From Ephemerocybe angulata (Eukaryota; Basidiomycota; Agaricomycetes; Agaricales; Psathyrellaceae), in assembly GCA_013368325.1 (NCBI GenBank), contig JAACJK010000014.1, positions 124,001 to 188,000 on the forward strand: a stretch of DNA of 64,000 nucleotides, written 5' to 3'. Below are positions 44,266-57,476 of the stretch, piece by piece (position 1 is the first letter of the stretch; each line of letters begins with the position of its first letter). A program made the translations under genes and the position numbers. The notes below the pieces were generated by a model, which worked only from the letters and a program-made list of their open reading frames with translations, made no database searches and was not told where the DNA came from.

Positions 44266-47200
44266 ATGCAGCCTACGCCAGCGCCTTCATCGGCACCTGG
44301 GTCCCCCAAAGAGCCAGAAGTGGAAGAAACAACCTATCGCCCACCACCCCCGAACGTTGGGACAGCGCCGTTCAGCGTTCTGGCTGGCCTGTTTGAGAAG
44401 CTAGCAGTCGAGAGGAAACACGACAAGCGTCGAAAGCTGCTCGAAGGCTGGTTCAATGTAAGTTGTGGAATGGCTACGAGGTGACCGGTGACATATTGCC
44501 AACTTCATATCAGCACTGGCGCCAAGAGAAGGGGCCCGACCTGTACCCTGTCCTGCGATTGCTATTACCGCAGGTATGTTTACGACCGAGGGGAATGGGC
44601 ATCGGTCCTCACGCTCTGTGTAGAAAGACAGGGAGCGAGCCGTCTATGGACTCAAGGAGAAGAACATGGCCAAAACATACATTAAGTTGATACCGCTCGG
44701 AATGCGTGACCCTGATGCAATCCGACTGCTGAACTGGAAGCGCCCAACAGAGAAAGTGAGTCGGACAGACAGACTGTGCTCCAAATGGCCGCACAAATCT
44801 GACGCCGTACATCAGACTGCCTCTGGAGACTTTCCGCAGGTTCTCTGTGAGGTCGTCAGTAAACGATCTTCTGTTATTGAAGGAACCTTGACCATTGATG
44901 ATCTAAACGAGGTCCTGGATGATCTCTCAAAGAATATTGGGAAACAGTAAGGATTCCTTCGACCTGATTTACCTCTCTCACTGAAGATGATATGCTCCAG
45001 GGACGTACAGTCCAGAGTCCTTCGCAGAATTTATAACAACTCGACTGCGAACGAGCAGCGATGGATCATCCGCATCATTCTGAAAGGTCGGAAGTCGCGT
45101 GCCATAACGTTTATCTCTTCTCATCCTCTGAATTTGTAGAGTTGAATATCCAAGTGAAGGAGACGACAGTTTTCTCTGTCTTCCACCCAGATGCGCAGGA
45201 TCTATACAACACTTGCTCTGATCTCAAGAAAATCGCCTGGGAGCTGTGGGATCCTGATCACCGCTTGAATGCAGAGGTAGGTGTCCTTTAATCGCTCAGG
45301 AAGAGTGCCTAACCAGCTATTTTCAGGACAAAACGGTTCAGCTTTTCCATGCCTTTGCGCCCATGTTATGTAAGCGGCCGACGAAGAAGATTGAGGACAC
45401 CGTCAAGGAAATGGGTCACAAAGAGTTTATCATAGAAGAGAAACTCGACGGTGAACGGATGCAGCTTCATAAGCGCGGCAACGAATATTTCTACTGCTCA
45501 AGGTAACCCACGATTGTCATTACCTCCAACGGATGTTGAACTTCGCCGACAGGAAGGGTAAAGACTACACATATCTGTATGGAAAGCACGTCGGGACGGG
45601 TAGTCTCACGCCATATATAGATGCAGCGTTTGACTCGAGAGTCGACGAGTATGTGTTCTTTTTAGTTGCGGTGACCGCTTTGGTTGAATTGGAGTTGGAG
45701 TATCATTCTAGACGGCGAGATGCTTGTGTGGGATCCTATCTCGGAACGTAACCTTCCATTCGGCACATTGAAGACTGCAGCCCTCGGTACGTTCTTTCCT
45801 TCTGAGTGCACAAGGGCATATTCTGATGTCCGGATTAGACAAGTCTAAGAAGGAACACAACCCCCGGCCTTGCTGTAAGCGTTGAACTCTATCTTTCGAC
45901 AGACTTACTGATGCATATCTCTACCCAAGTCAAGATATTCGACTTGCTCCATCTCAACGGCCAATCACTTCTGAACAGGTCTACGGCGTTTCGGAAAAAG
46001 AATATGAAACATTGTGTCAAGGAAATAACTGGGCGCATCGAATACTGTACTGAGTACACAGGCAAGTCAGCAAAGGATGTCCGAGAGAGGATGGAACAGG
46101 TAATGGAAGACCGAGGAGAAGGGCTGGTTATCAAACACCCTCTTTCTAAGTACGTTCTGAACGGTAGGAATACTGACTGGATCAAGGTATGGTCGGTTAA
46201 TTCTTTCTGCATGGTATACGAGCTTACCCAGTCGCATTTTCCAGGTGAAACCGGAATATATGGTATGCAGTGTGCCTAATCGTGGGTGCAGATTTGATAA
46301 GTGGTTTGGTAACAGGACAATATGGGTGAGACCATGGATGTCCTGGTTGTGGGTAAGGACGGTCATCACATTCCTTGATGTATGCTGACGGGCCCGTGAA
46401 GCTGGCGCCTATGGATCCGGAAAGAGAGGAGGCGGTGTCTCTCGGCTCATATGCGCCGTTCTTGAAGACCGACGGACGATGTCCGATCTCGACGAAGAAC
46501 CCAAGTTAGTTCTAACTTTTTTTTTGTCGTTCTTTATCATTCAATGACATGTTGTAGGTATAGCACATTCGTTCGGATAGGATCTGGCCTCTCGTTCGCC
46601 GACTTCGTATGGATTCGAGACAAGCCATGGAAGCCATTTGATCCCAAGAACCCGCCCGAATTTCTGCAATTGGCGAAGAAAGGCCAGGAGGATAAGGGCG
46701 ACGTCTACTTGGAACCGGAGGAGTAAGATTATCTCCAGCGGAAGGTGTACATGTGCTAAGTCTCCCGTCTACACAGCTCGTTCATTATCAAAGTCAAGGC
46801 CGCGGAGATCGTTCCTTCGGGTAAGACATCTCTATCTACTTTTGTTTCTGGGCAGGAATGGACTTATCCTGTGTGTAGATCAATATCACATGGGGTATAC
46901 GATGCGGTTCCCCCGAGCTATAGGCATTCGAGATGACCTTTCCATCGCGGACTGCGCTGGTGCTTCCTGTAAGTATTCAATTCAAATTTTGTCCACTCCA
47001 CAATTTTGACGGAACGAAGCTGTCTTTGAGAACATGAGGTCGGAGAGGAAGCGCAAGATAAATGACAGTAATGGGTAAGTTTCCATCCGTTTTACGGTTG
47101 CGAGCAGTCCGTTTATTCCCTGGAAGGTTGACGACGAAAAAGAGGAAAACCGCGACGGTTAAAAAGGTATGTCAACGGTCTCTAGGAGGAGAGACAGCTT

Positions 47201-48974
47201 GTTGACGTTATGGCAGGTCGAGATGCTTCCCGAATACCAAGGACCCAACTTGAGGAATGTGGCCATAACCAGCGACATTTTCGAGGGCACGACGTTCGGT
47301 CAGTCCATCGCCATTACGAAAAGTGTAACACAATCTAACGCTCCGTTCAAATTCAGTCGTTATGTCAGACCCCAAGTCGAAGACAGGTGACCAGGACAAA
47401 AAGGAACTTATGAAACAGTATGGTTTGAAGCTTGCTTGGTTTATCCAACTGAATGGCTAACTATCTGTGTGCTTTATCCGTCCATGTTTTCTCTGCACCC
47501 GCTTCTTCACAGAATACATGCCAATGGAGGTACTTGTGCCCAGATTGCCACCAAACAGCCAAATCTGTTCGTTGTTTACGGCGGTACCGTCACCCGTGCG
47601 TATTTCTGCGGACACTCCTCCGATAAACCTGGAGGTCTGACGAACGGCGGATCCTTCCTGTGCAGCATACGATTTGAAGCTGGTAATTGACCGAGGTCTT
47701 CACGATGTTATCAAGCCTGCTTGGATAACCGATTCAATAAAGAAGGGGGAGCCAGTTCCGTTCCGAAAGAGGTGAGTGGCAATTAATCTGTGCTCATATG
47801 AAGCATCATTTGTTGATTTGTGGGGTCTCTTGTGTCGCGCCCACAGGTACTTCTTTCATGCAACTGATGCCCGCATGATTGAGGATGACTCTAGCGATGA
47901 TGAGGGTGACGAGAAGGTTACTGCGAATGCAGACGACGATGGCAATGGCAGTGTTACGGAGGACGAAGACGGAGTAGATGCAGCCGGCCCACTGGGTGCC
48001 GCGCCACAAGCGGGAGCGTCAAAAGTGGGCGCGGATCGCGATCGCAGGGTCGGCAGTGAAGCTGCACCGAAAGAGGAAGAAGATGACGCCCTCTTGAACG
48101 GCCCGCTCGCAGAGTGGTTCAAAGTCGATGCAAAGGACGCAAACGAAGGTTCGCCACCTGGGCGTGACAATCCTGAAGACTCGGAGACAGAGAACGATTC
48201 GGATAATGCGGACGTTGCTGGGCATGAAGAGGTGGAGGAGGCCGATCTTGACCACTGGTTTCAAGTTCGAGATGCTGGGACTCGGGAGCCTGGTGCATCA
48301 ACATCAAATATAGAGGAGGAAAAGACGGTGATTAGACTTGTTCTTGTGATCGCCCTTACACCTTGCTAACGACAGGGCGCTTAGATGGACGAGGACGTCA
48401 AGATGGGCGAGACTGAGGAGGCCATGGACTACGATCCAGACGTAATATTCAAGCATCTGTAAGCGCATGGTGCGATGTTTACAGTTTACGTGCTCACTCA
48501 TTGTTTGGCAGATGCTTCTACTTGGACTCGCCAGAGAATGCGAAGCGAAATGGAATGTCCGTTCGAAGTAAACATGAGAAGGAGCTTGCGAAAAGGTCCG
48601 TGATATAGATTAATTCAATCGGCTAGCACTTTCCTCATCCGCGGCGGTAGTTTCGACGAAGTTGCGAAACTGATCACAGACAATGGGGGCAAAGTGGTGA
48701 ACTTGGATGAACCTAAACTTACGCATGTCGTTATCGACAAACGGGATGATAGTCGTCGAGTGGAACTCATGAAACGCACGTCAAAGTAAGTGATGAGCAG
48801 CGTCGATTGGATTAGCTCTGTGCTGAATGCTTCGCAGGCCGAAGCGGAGGCATTTGGTGCTATCAGAATACCTTGCAGCCTGCCTGGAAGAGGGAACACT
48901 CCTTGATGAAGATGGTAAGCAATGAAACGGTGGTTGCTGGGCTGCGCTGACGTCCTGCAGAATTCGCCCCGTAG
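44266..48974 (+). CDS. DNA ligase IV (ATP-dependent, non-homologous end joining)
   Basis: Seals double-strand breaks together with XRCC4/Lif1. The ATG at 44266 starts a short Pro-rich leader, then the DNA-binding domain (FSVLAGLFEKLAVERKHDKR, RWIIRIILK). The nucleotidyltransferase core has the active-site Lys in EEKLDGERMQL (codon 45441-45443), then GEMLVWDP, FKIFDLLHLNG, DRGEGLVIKHP and NTDWIKVKPEY. The OB-fold contains YSTFVRIGSGLSFADF. The first BRCT is at about 47,345-47,870 (IHANGGTCAQIATKQPNLFV). An acidic linker of nearly 190 residues follows, with two WF repeats. The second BRCT (LCFYLDSPENAKRNGMSVRS onward) ends at TAG 48972-48974. There are more than 20 introns; every junction I checked keeps frame. 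The linker is much longer than in human or yeast enzymes. Confidence 0.94.
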
Positions 48975-49296
48975 CGCAGTAGGATAGAGGAGACTGTGTA
49001 TAATGTAGTCGGTGAATAGAACCGTATATGATGGATGACATGGAATGATGTCGGAGTTGGAGGGCAGGCTGGTGAATTCGCCACACGCTTGGACGATTTT
49101 CTTCTACCACGGGCGTGGTTCGTGCATTGTCTGGGATTGTGCTCTGCGACACCGGCTCCTTGTTTCTTTCCTATTTCTTCTCGTTATCTGGCCTCGGGAG
49201 CGCTTCTGCTCGAGTTTCCTGTTTGGGAAGGCGTTCCAAGGCAGCCCGTGCAAGCCCAGCGTCCCTCCATTCTTGTCCTTTCCCCCTTCCGCCCAA
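48975..49296. other. Intergenic between the ligase IV and forkhead genes
   Basis: 322 bases between co-oriented genes. The right end is a CT-rich leader just before the forkhead start codon (tttcccccttccgccc). Confidence 0.4.
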
Positions 49297-52288
49297 ATGG
49301 CTGATCCCCATGTCTCCCCCATCTCCCAGCTTCTCCAGTCTATGGGTATGACCCGCGAGGACCTCCACAAGCGCAGCAACGAAATGCGTCAATTTTTGAC
49401 TGCCAACGACCCCATGGCCCAGCGCGTCACTGAGCTCACCTCTCAGGGCTATCGTTCCAGGTCCAGCTCAGATTTGCGCCCAAACACGCGTTCCTCAAGC
49501 TCCTCTTTCTCTATGGCGCGTTCCCAGTCGCGGGCGAGCACCCATTCCAGGCGCGACATGTCGCCGCCCGCGACCCCGGTCAAGACGGAGTACGACAGTG
49601 GCCCCAGCCTTCACCGACCAATGGATAACATGGAGATGATCATCGAGCGCCAGCGCCAGTCGCGCAAGGAACGCAAGAGCAAGCGAGGGAGGGAGCGCGT
49701 CGCTGCCAGCAAATCGTTCGGAGTCGCCCCGTCGTCCCCCTCACCGAGCAACACGTCCCAGCCCGCCGTCAGCCTCGACTCTTTCATGTATTCACGCGAC
49801 GAGCCCGTCCAGGTGGCCGAGGGCAGCAGTTCAGGGAACGCCAGCTCCTCTGAAGAGGTGAGCAGACGTGTTCGACGCGTCTACGACCCAGATACTGATA
49901 GCAGGGCACAGGCATCCGCGCCTCCACCCGTGACCCCTCAGAAAAGCAAGTACTACCGAGAGCATACGATGGATAGCACAAATTCCCAATCACGCAAGGT
50001 AGATTCATACTCTTTTCTGCATTGAGACACGGACTTACTTGGGGAATAGGACACGGCTTGTAAAGTTGAGACACCCACTCCCACGCGCATCCTGTCACAA
50101 CAAAGTCTTCATCCCCCACCACCCTTCTACGCGTATCCGCTACATATGGCCGCGTTCCCCCACTATCTGACCGTCCCCCAGGAGCATAACCCCGTCACCC
50201 CCCAGAAGCAACACCATCTCCAGCACGGGAACACCCCCACTCCCACACAAAAGTCGATAGCGAAGATGCCGTCACCGCTGCCACCATCATCCCCGTTCCT
50301 TGCACAATCATCCCCTCCGCCTTCTTCCCCCTGCGCGCCCAGGGTCGTCCACGCAGTCTCGTCGCCGGGCCCGATGGGCGAATTGCCGACTGAGGACCAG
50401 TATGACAAATTGCCCTATAAGCTGCCGCCTGGACCTTATTCGGCGACAAAGCCCGACTTATCGTACGCTGCCCTTGTCGGGCAGGCTATCATCTCTTCTG
50501 CAGAGCACCGGCTCACGCTGCAGGAGATCTATGACTGGATAACGATTGTCTACCCTCATTACAAGCGGGGCGAGACGACGTGGATGAACAGCATTCGCCA
50601 TGTCTTGAGCACGACGGCGTGCTTCCGCAAGGTGCCTAGGGATCGGTCTATTGGCCGCACCCTATGGGCTATCTTTGACGATGACCTCGAATGCTTCAAG
50701 GGCGGAGGATTCAGGAAGCACCTCTGCAAGGATATCATGAGCCAGCAGAAGGAGAAGGCAAAGAAGACCAACGCGCGCAAGCGTCCCGAGGGCGACGACT
50801 CCTCGAATGAGACGCGGAAAGCGAAGAAGGCCAGGAAGGACTCGTATGCAACTGGCTCAGGGCGGCCGGGCGTGGCGCAGATGTCGGCGCCCGTCTCAGT
50901 CATGGGTCCTCAGCCTACCTTTAGGGCTTCCCATCCCTATTTCCCTCGACCGACACAGCACCAACCTTATTACGAGAGCTGCATGTCCCAGTCGCAGCCT
51001 CAGGTGCTTCCTGCAGAGATCATTTTCCCTCCTCTTCCTCCTGATGCCGCGCTGCGTGGACCTCGCATCATTCGCCCCCCTCCTCCCGCACGTTCTACAT
51101 CCCCACCACCGCCGTCCCCTCCAGCCTCCATCGCCCCCTCCTCCTCACAAGCCTCAACACAAGCCTCATCGGAGCATTCATCGTCTTCAATGCCCTCCGT
51201 TCCTGAGCTCACTCCCAATCGGAGCTCCTCAACCACTCCACCGTCGTCTGTGCCTGCCACCAGTGACATGGATATCGAACTCATTGATGACCATATGAAT
51301 GGGAGCCGAAAAGAGGCGCGCGGGGCCGGCTCGGGTGTGGTTATCGCGGGCGTTGATGAAGTCGACGAGGTTGTTGCTGTCGGGACGTCACTGATGCGAG
51401 ACGACGCTGATGTTTTCGAAAGCTCAATGCTTGGGCCTGTCCAGTCTTGGGGCAGCTCACCCGGTGGGTCGTTGGGACCGGGCATCGAGCTGATAATCAA
51501 CTCGGATTATGCAGGGTCGGACGACGAGGACGACTATGTTATGGAGCCCGATAACAAAGGTAAAGGCAAAGCAAGTACCCGAAGAGTAGGTTCATTTTTC
51601 CGCTTCAGGGTAAATCTCTCGCTAAACAGGTTCGTTCCAGAATCCCCTCTACCCTTCTGTCCCAGCTTCCCCCACGCCATCGCGTGCGAACGCAGGTGGC
51701 GCACCCTTGTCGCTTAAGCGAGTTCCCTCTGCTGAGCGACCCAAAACACCCACAAGTTCCTCGAATGCGGCTGCATCCTCCTCTGCCCTCCCGTCGACGC
51801 CCCCGCAGCGCGTCCAACTTTCCTCGACACGGACACCCATATCGCACAAGGGATTGACGATGAGCCCCACAGCCAGCCTCGCGCATTATAAGTCTAACCT
51901 CGACCCTCCTCCAGTCCTCTTCCAATTAGGAGTGAATCGAACCTTGAGCAGTCTCGCCTATGATGAACCAGATCATATGCGAACACCACGGAAGGGTAGC
52001 AGCAGCGCTGGCGCCGGCTCTTCAATCATGCTTGGACCTCCCGTCACCCCGAAGAGAGGAGGTCTTTTCGATTCGCCTTTCCCAAGGTCGGGCATGTCAC
52101 CGTTCAGAACGCCTGGAAGAGGGAAAGATATCTTTGACCCGCATGACCCTGCGCTTCTCCTGCACGAAGAGCTGAATCGCCCGGTTCTAGGTGACAGTCC
52201 CGTAGGCATCTTTGGGAAGAGGAGCTTGTTGTATGACAGTCCTGGACCAGATCCCTGGGGGACCCCAGGCAAGAAATGGTTTTGGTAA
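49297..52288 (+). CDS. Forkhead (winged-helix) transcription factor
   Basis: Three exons (49297-49998, 50050-51585, 51641-52288) join in phase to give 961 residues. The ATG at 49297 opens MADPHVSPISQLLQSMGMTR. A Ser/Arg-rich N-terminus with basic clusters (RQRQSRKERKSKRGRERV) is followed by the forkhead domain at about residues 368-450: KPDLSYAALVGQAIISS, LTLQEIYDWITIVYPHYKRG, then TTWMNSIRHVLSTTACFRKV and GRTLWAIFDDDLECF. The recognition helix has RHVLST instead of the canonical RHNLSL. The C-terminal half is low-complexity Pro/Ser, with TP and SP sites that could be CDK targets, ending TPGKKWFW. Target genes cannot be told; the variant helix is seen in some basidiomycete FOX proteins, as far as I recall. 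Confidence 0.9.
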
Positions 52289-53906
52289 TCATTTCTTTTT
52301 TGCTTTTCCTTTCTTCCTCATTTCATTTCTGTCGATTCTTTTCCATCCACGCGCTGCCTATGACTTTCATCGTACATTCATTTCCTTCTTCTCTCTCTGC
52401 TCACCGTGCTCTTTTCCGGGTTGACCCTTGTCCTCTTTTTGTCCTCCATGTTTTCTATTGCTGCCACGCCCCCATCACGATTTCTCTTGTGTCTATCCCT
52501 TTCTCTCTCTCTCCCTCTGCTCAGGTTGGCAGACAGGCTGATCGGTAGCCTGTTGTGTCTGCCATCTGCCCGCGCTCACCTCGTATTTTCGCCTCGTATA
52601 TCTCGTCTGCATCTCACCTATGGTACCCTCCTTCCTTGACCTCCGTTTTTATCTTACGTATGACCTCACGCACCCCCTTTCAATATCCCTCGTAGCCCGC
52701 CTTGCATCCAGTCCCTGCCCCTCCTGTTCCTCTTCCCTGTCCGCTTCTCCACTGTGGAGGGTCGGTAGACTTTGCCTCCCCTCTCCTCATAGAGAACGCT
52801 ATCCGCGATCTAAACCAGTATCTGCTATCCATCTCATATGCAAATCGAGTGACGTCCTTGCTTTTGCAAACCCGCTGGAACATTGCACTCTCCTCTTCCC
52901 TCCCTTCCTGACTTTTCGAATAGCTATTCCATGGCTGCGTCCTTGAGGCGAATGAACTTTTCTTCACTTTTTTCTCGCCTGGCCTTTATACGTAGTAGTC
53001 ATGTGGCGATTTTCAACACTGTAGTCCTTCTCGCAAGTCTGTCCTGTAGTCCCGTCGTGTATCTGTATCTCTTAGTTTATCGTTATCGCTATCGTGGTTC
53101 TCAAATTGAAAGGATTTTGCAAGTAAATGAATCGGATTGGGCATGGAGTACATAGATATTGGGAGGGTATCAGAAAAAGGTACGTTATCTGGAGAGGAAT
53201 GAGTTAGCGAATGAACGGAGGGAAGGACTGAGTGAGGAGGGAGGGGGGAAGAATCAGATGGCTGTTCTTAGTATTTTTGTGTATAGGTTTTATCCTCAGC
53301 GCCCGAAGGCTACAGAATTGGTGTACGTTCGCATCATATAGAGGCGAGAGGGCGGATGGAGATTTCGACTCACCGAAAGGTATCGAGTAGGGAGATCCAA
53401 CAGGAAGATGGGAAGTTGAAACGATTCATTCAGAGCATTCTGTTCGACATCTGAAGGAAGGAAAGGTTGTTAGAATGGGTTGGGACAGGTTGGGGTGGTG
53501 TAAAGGATTGGGAGAGAAAGGTCAGAGATGCACATTTGGCAAGTGCTCAACCGATCGTCAAAGCTTATTGTCATTAGCTACGACTGGGGCGGCATGAGAA
53601 TCATCAGGAAGACGGTGAAAGAAAGGCACAAAACGAGGAGGAAGGGACACTTGCCTTGCGACAGAGACAGACAGAAGAAAGCCGAGTTCAAAGTTTTTTC
53701 GCATTTTGAGCGCGAGGCCGTGTTGTTCTGTGTTTGGCAGAGGCTTGTGCGCTCCGTGGGAAAGTCCGAGTGGTCTTGGGCTTAGTCAGGCAGCAAGTCA
53801 TCAGTGGACGGCCAAACGGCTTTCCAAGAGCCATCATCACAGTTTCGGTACCATCCTTTTCATCCCCCATTTTCTTTCTCTACCCTCCTTTTGAAAAGCA
53901 GGTATA
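52289..53906. other. Long intergenic region with a pyrimidine-rich first half
   Basis: 1.6 kb between the forkhead and SF3B1 genes. About 52,290-52,960 is strongly C+T rich on the plus strand and produces long but meaningless open frames full of Leu, Ser and Phe. About 53,100-53,760 is purine-rich instead. I see no gene; a long 3' untranslated region, a long 5' leader or a non-coding transcript are all possible. Confidence 0.45.
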
Positions 53907-56900
53907 ATGTCTCCCCCAGGGTCACCCAGATTGGTAGACTCATTCACAGCCCCAAAGGAAGTCCTTCAAGAGTTTGCCGATCTTGCAGAGGAGGAAAATG
54001 TCGACCCCTTCGCGGAGACAGCCTCCCAGCGCCAGATTGCGGCACGCCAGTCGGACTACCACAACCGCCGCTTTAAGCGCGTAGCTGTTGAAAGCGCGGA
54101 TGCGTTCAAAGCTGGAGAAGGACAGGAGGGCGAGGAGGAAGGGGGGTACAAGGAGGCCATGCGTCTGACACGCTTGGAGCAGGAGGAGGAGCGGGTGCGG
54201 CGGGCGATTGAGGAGAAACAGAAACGGGACAAAGAGGACGAGAAGAAGATGATGGACCTCGACAAGACGCCACCCGCTTCCGAGCTCGACGCTGTCGAGA
54301 GGGAACTCGAAGCTGCGAGGGATATGGCCCTGTCCAGCGGGACCAAGCGAAAACGACGATGGGATGTCGCAGAGCCCAACGACGAAAACGCCGACCCGAA
54401 TGTCAAGAAGGAGACCGGAGAGTGGTCGAAAGAGGCTTTGGATGCGTCTGCTCCGAAGAAGCGTCGGTCACGATGGGATGCTACACCTGCCGACACCGCT
54501 GTCACTGAGACTCCCAAACGTTCTCGCTGGGACCAGGCCCCCGCTGTCCAGGACACGCCGATGCAAGCTATCATCATGAACGCCCCCGGCGTCATGCAGG
54601 AAGACAAGCACAACCGTTACATGAGCGACGAAGAACTCGACGCCCTCCTCCCTAGTGCTGGCTACTCCATCGTCACACCGCCACCTGGCTACGCATCTAT
54701 CGCCCCTCGCAAGTTTATGGCAGCAGGGACCACCCAAATTGAAGGCTTCCAAATCCAAGAGAGTTCCGACGCTGCAGCGCTCGCAGCAGCAGCAGGTCTT
54801 GCGCCCGAATTGCCCACCGAAATTCCTGGTGTCGGCAATCTCGCGTTTTTCAAGGCCGAGGATGCACAGTACTTCGCCAAGATCATGAAGGAGGAGGACG
54901 AGACCGACCTCTCAGTTGACGAGATGAAGGAACGGAAGATCATGAGGTTGCTGCTGAAAATCAAGAACGGAACCCCTCCCGTTCGTAAAACGGCGCTTCG
55001 ACAGATCACAGACAAGGCTCGCGAATTTGGCGCTGGCCCTCTCTTTGACAAGATTCTCCCCTTGCTCATGGAGCGGACCCTCGAGGACCAAGAGCGTCAT
55101 TTGTTGGTCAAGGTCATTGACAGGGTCCTCTACAAATTGGACGACCTTGTCCGCCCCTATGTCCACAAGATCCTCGTCGTTATCGAGCCCCTCCTCATCG
55201 ACGAAGACTACTACGCTCGTGTTGAAGGTCGCGAAATCATCTCCAACTTGTCCAAAGCCGCTGGTCTCGCCCACATGATTTCCACCATGCGACCCGATAT
55301 TGACCACGCCGACGAATACGTGCGTAACACCACTGCCCGTGCCTTCTCTGTCGTCGCTTCCGCCCTCGGTATCCCCTCTCTCCTCCCCTTCTTGAAAGCC
55401 GTTTGTCGATCCAAGAAGTCATGGCAGGCCAGGCACACTGGTATCCGCATTGTCCAGCAAATCGCCATCATGATGGGATGCGCCGTCCTTCCTCATCTCC
55501 GCAACCTAGTAGACTGTGTTGCCCATGGTCTCGCCGACGAGCAGCAGAAAGTCAGGACCATGACTGCCTTGGCGCTCGCTGCACTCGCCGAGGCCGCCGC
55601 GCCATACGGTATCGAATCTTTCGACAACGTCCTGAAGCCTCTCTGGCTCGGTATCCGTCTCCACCGTGGCAAGGGGCTTGCCGCCTTCCTCAAGGCCATT
55701 GGCTTCATTATTCCCCTCATGGATCCCGAATACGCGTCCTACTACACCAAGGAAGTTACCGTGATTCTCATCCGAGAGTTCCAGACGTCGGACGAGGAGA
55801 TGAAGAAGATTGTGTTGAAGGTCGTCAAGCAATGTGCTGCGACAGAGGGTGTCACGCCTCAGTACATCAAGCAGGATATCCTTCCTGACTTCTTCAAGGC
55901 GTTCTGGGTTCGCAGGATGGCACTCGACCGCCGCAACTACAAGCAGGTCGTCGAGACCACTGTTGAACTTGCCCAGAAGGCGGGTGTATCTGAGATTGTT
56001 GGACGGGTTGTCAACGAGCTGAAGGACGAGGCTGAACCTTACCGCAAGATGGTCATGGAGACTATCACAAAGGTTGTCGCCACCCTCGGTGCCTCCGACA
56101 TTGACGAGCGCCTCGAAGTGAGGTTGATCGACGGCATCATCTACGCGTTCCAGGAGCAGACGACGGAGGATCAAGTCATGCTCGACGGTTTCGGCACGGT
56201 TGTTAACGCACTCGGCGTTCGCGTCAAGCCTTACCTCACTCAAATCGTCTCGACTATCCTCTGGCGTCTCAACAACAAGAGCGCCAAGGTCCGTCAGCAG
56301 GCTGCTGATCTCACGACCCGCCTCGCCGTCGTCATTAAGCAGTGCGGTGAAGATCAGCTCCTTAGCAAGCTCGGACTCGTTCTCTTTGAACAGCTCGGTG
56401 AAGAATATCCGGACACGCTTGGTAGCATTATCGCTGCAGAAGGTGCCATTGCCAATGTCGTTGGTATGACTCAAATGAACCCCCCTGTCAAGGATCTCTG
56501 TGAGTAACCTAACTCGTGTACCGTGTTCGACTGACTGACATAGATTTCAGTGCCCCGTATGACACCCATTCTTCGCAATCGTCACGAAAAGGTGCAAGAA
56601 GCTTCCATCAACTTGATTGGTCGCATTGCCGATCGCGGCGCTGAATTTGTACCCGCGCGAGAGTGGATGCGTATCTGTTTCGAGCTACTTGATTTGCTCA
56701 AGGCCCACAAGAAGGGTATCCGCCGTGCCGCCGTCAACTCTTTCGGTTACATCGCCAAGTCGTTGGGTCCTCAGGATGTGCTATCGGTTCTGTTGACGAA
56801 CCTTCGGGTCCAAGAGCGTCAGAGTCGTGTGTGTAGTACGGTTGCTATTGCCATCGTCGCTGAGACTTGCGGACGTGAGTGTTTACTTTCTTCACCGAGT

Positions 56901-57476
56901 GCTACAGTTACTGACGTCTCTTCCTCAGCCTTCACATGTATTCCCGCAATCCTCAACGAATACCGAACAGCCGAACTCAATGTCCGAACGGGTTGTTTGA
57001 AGGCCCTCTCCTTCGTCTTCGAATACGTCGGACCCCAGTCTGCCCACTACGTCAACTCAGTGGTCACCATGCTCGAAGATGCCCTGACCGATCGCGATCT
57101 CGTGCACAGACAAACCGCCAGCACCATTGTCAAGCATCTGGCTCTCGGCGTCGCGGGCATGGGTTGCGAAGATTCGATGATGCATCTTATGAACCTCGTC
57201 TGGCCCAACTGCTTCGAGACCTCGCCACACGTTATTGGCGCTGTGATGGACGCCGTCGAAGCCATGAGGGTTGCGCTCGGTCCAGGAGTGTTGCTCAGCT
57301 ACGTTCTCCAGGGCCTGTTCCACCCTGCCAGGAAGGTTAGGGAGGTTTACTGGAGGGTGTACAATGCGTTGTATCTTGGAGCGTCCGATTCTCTGGTGCC
57401 TTTCTACCCTGACCTTGGGGAGCTGAGCGAGGGACAAAATGTGTACGATAGGCATCCTTTGCAGGTTTTCGTGTAG
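53907..57476 (+). CDS. Splicing factor 3B subunit 1 (SF3B1/Hsh155/Prp10)
   Basis: Core U2 snRNP protein whose HEAT superhelix clamps the branch-site duplex. 1,154 residues from three exons (introns 56500-56550 and 56875-56928). The N-terminus carries the U2AF-ligand RWD motifs [17 protein letters not shown] and RSRWDQAP, and basic/acidic coils. From about residue 350 the HEAT array is highly conserved: [99 protein letters not shown] and [20 protein letters not shown]. The Lys at the position of human K700 is conserved (codon 55548-55550), but the position of human K666 is Arg (codon 55446-55448). Very few introns compared with neighbours. Confidence 0.96.

Noticed and set aside
52276..52548. 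Hydrophobic plus-strand open frame resembling a membrane protein
   Set aside because: A product of the CT-rich tract (Phe, Leu and Ser codons) just after the forkhead stop; no conserved pattern.
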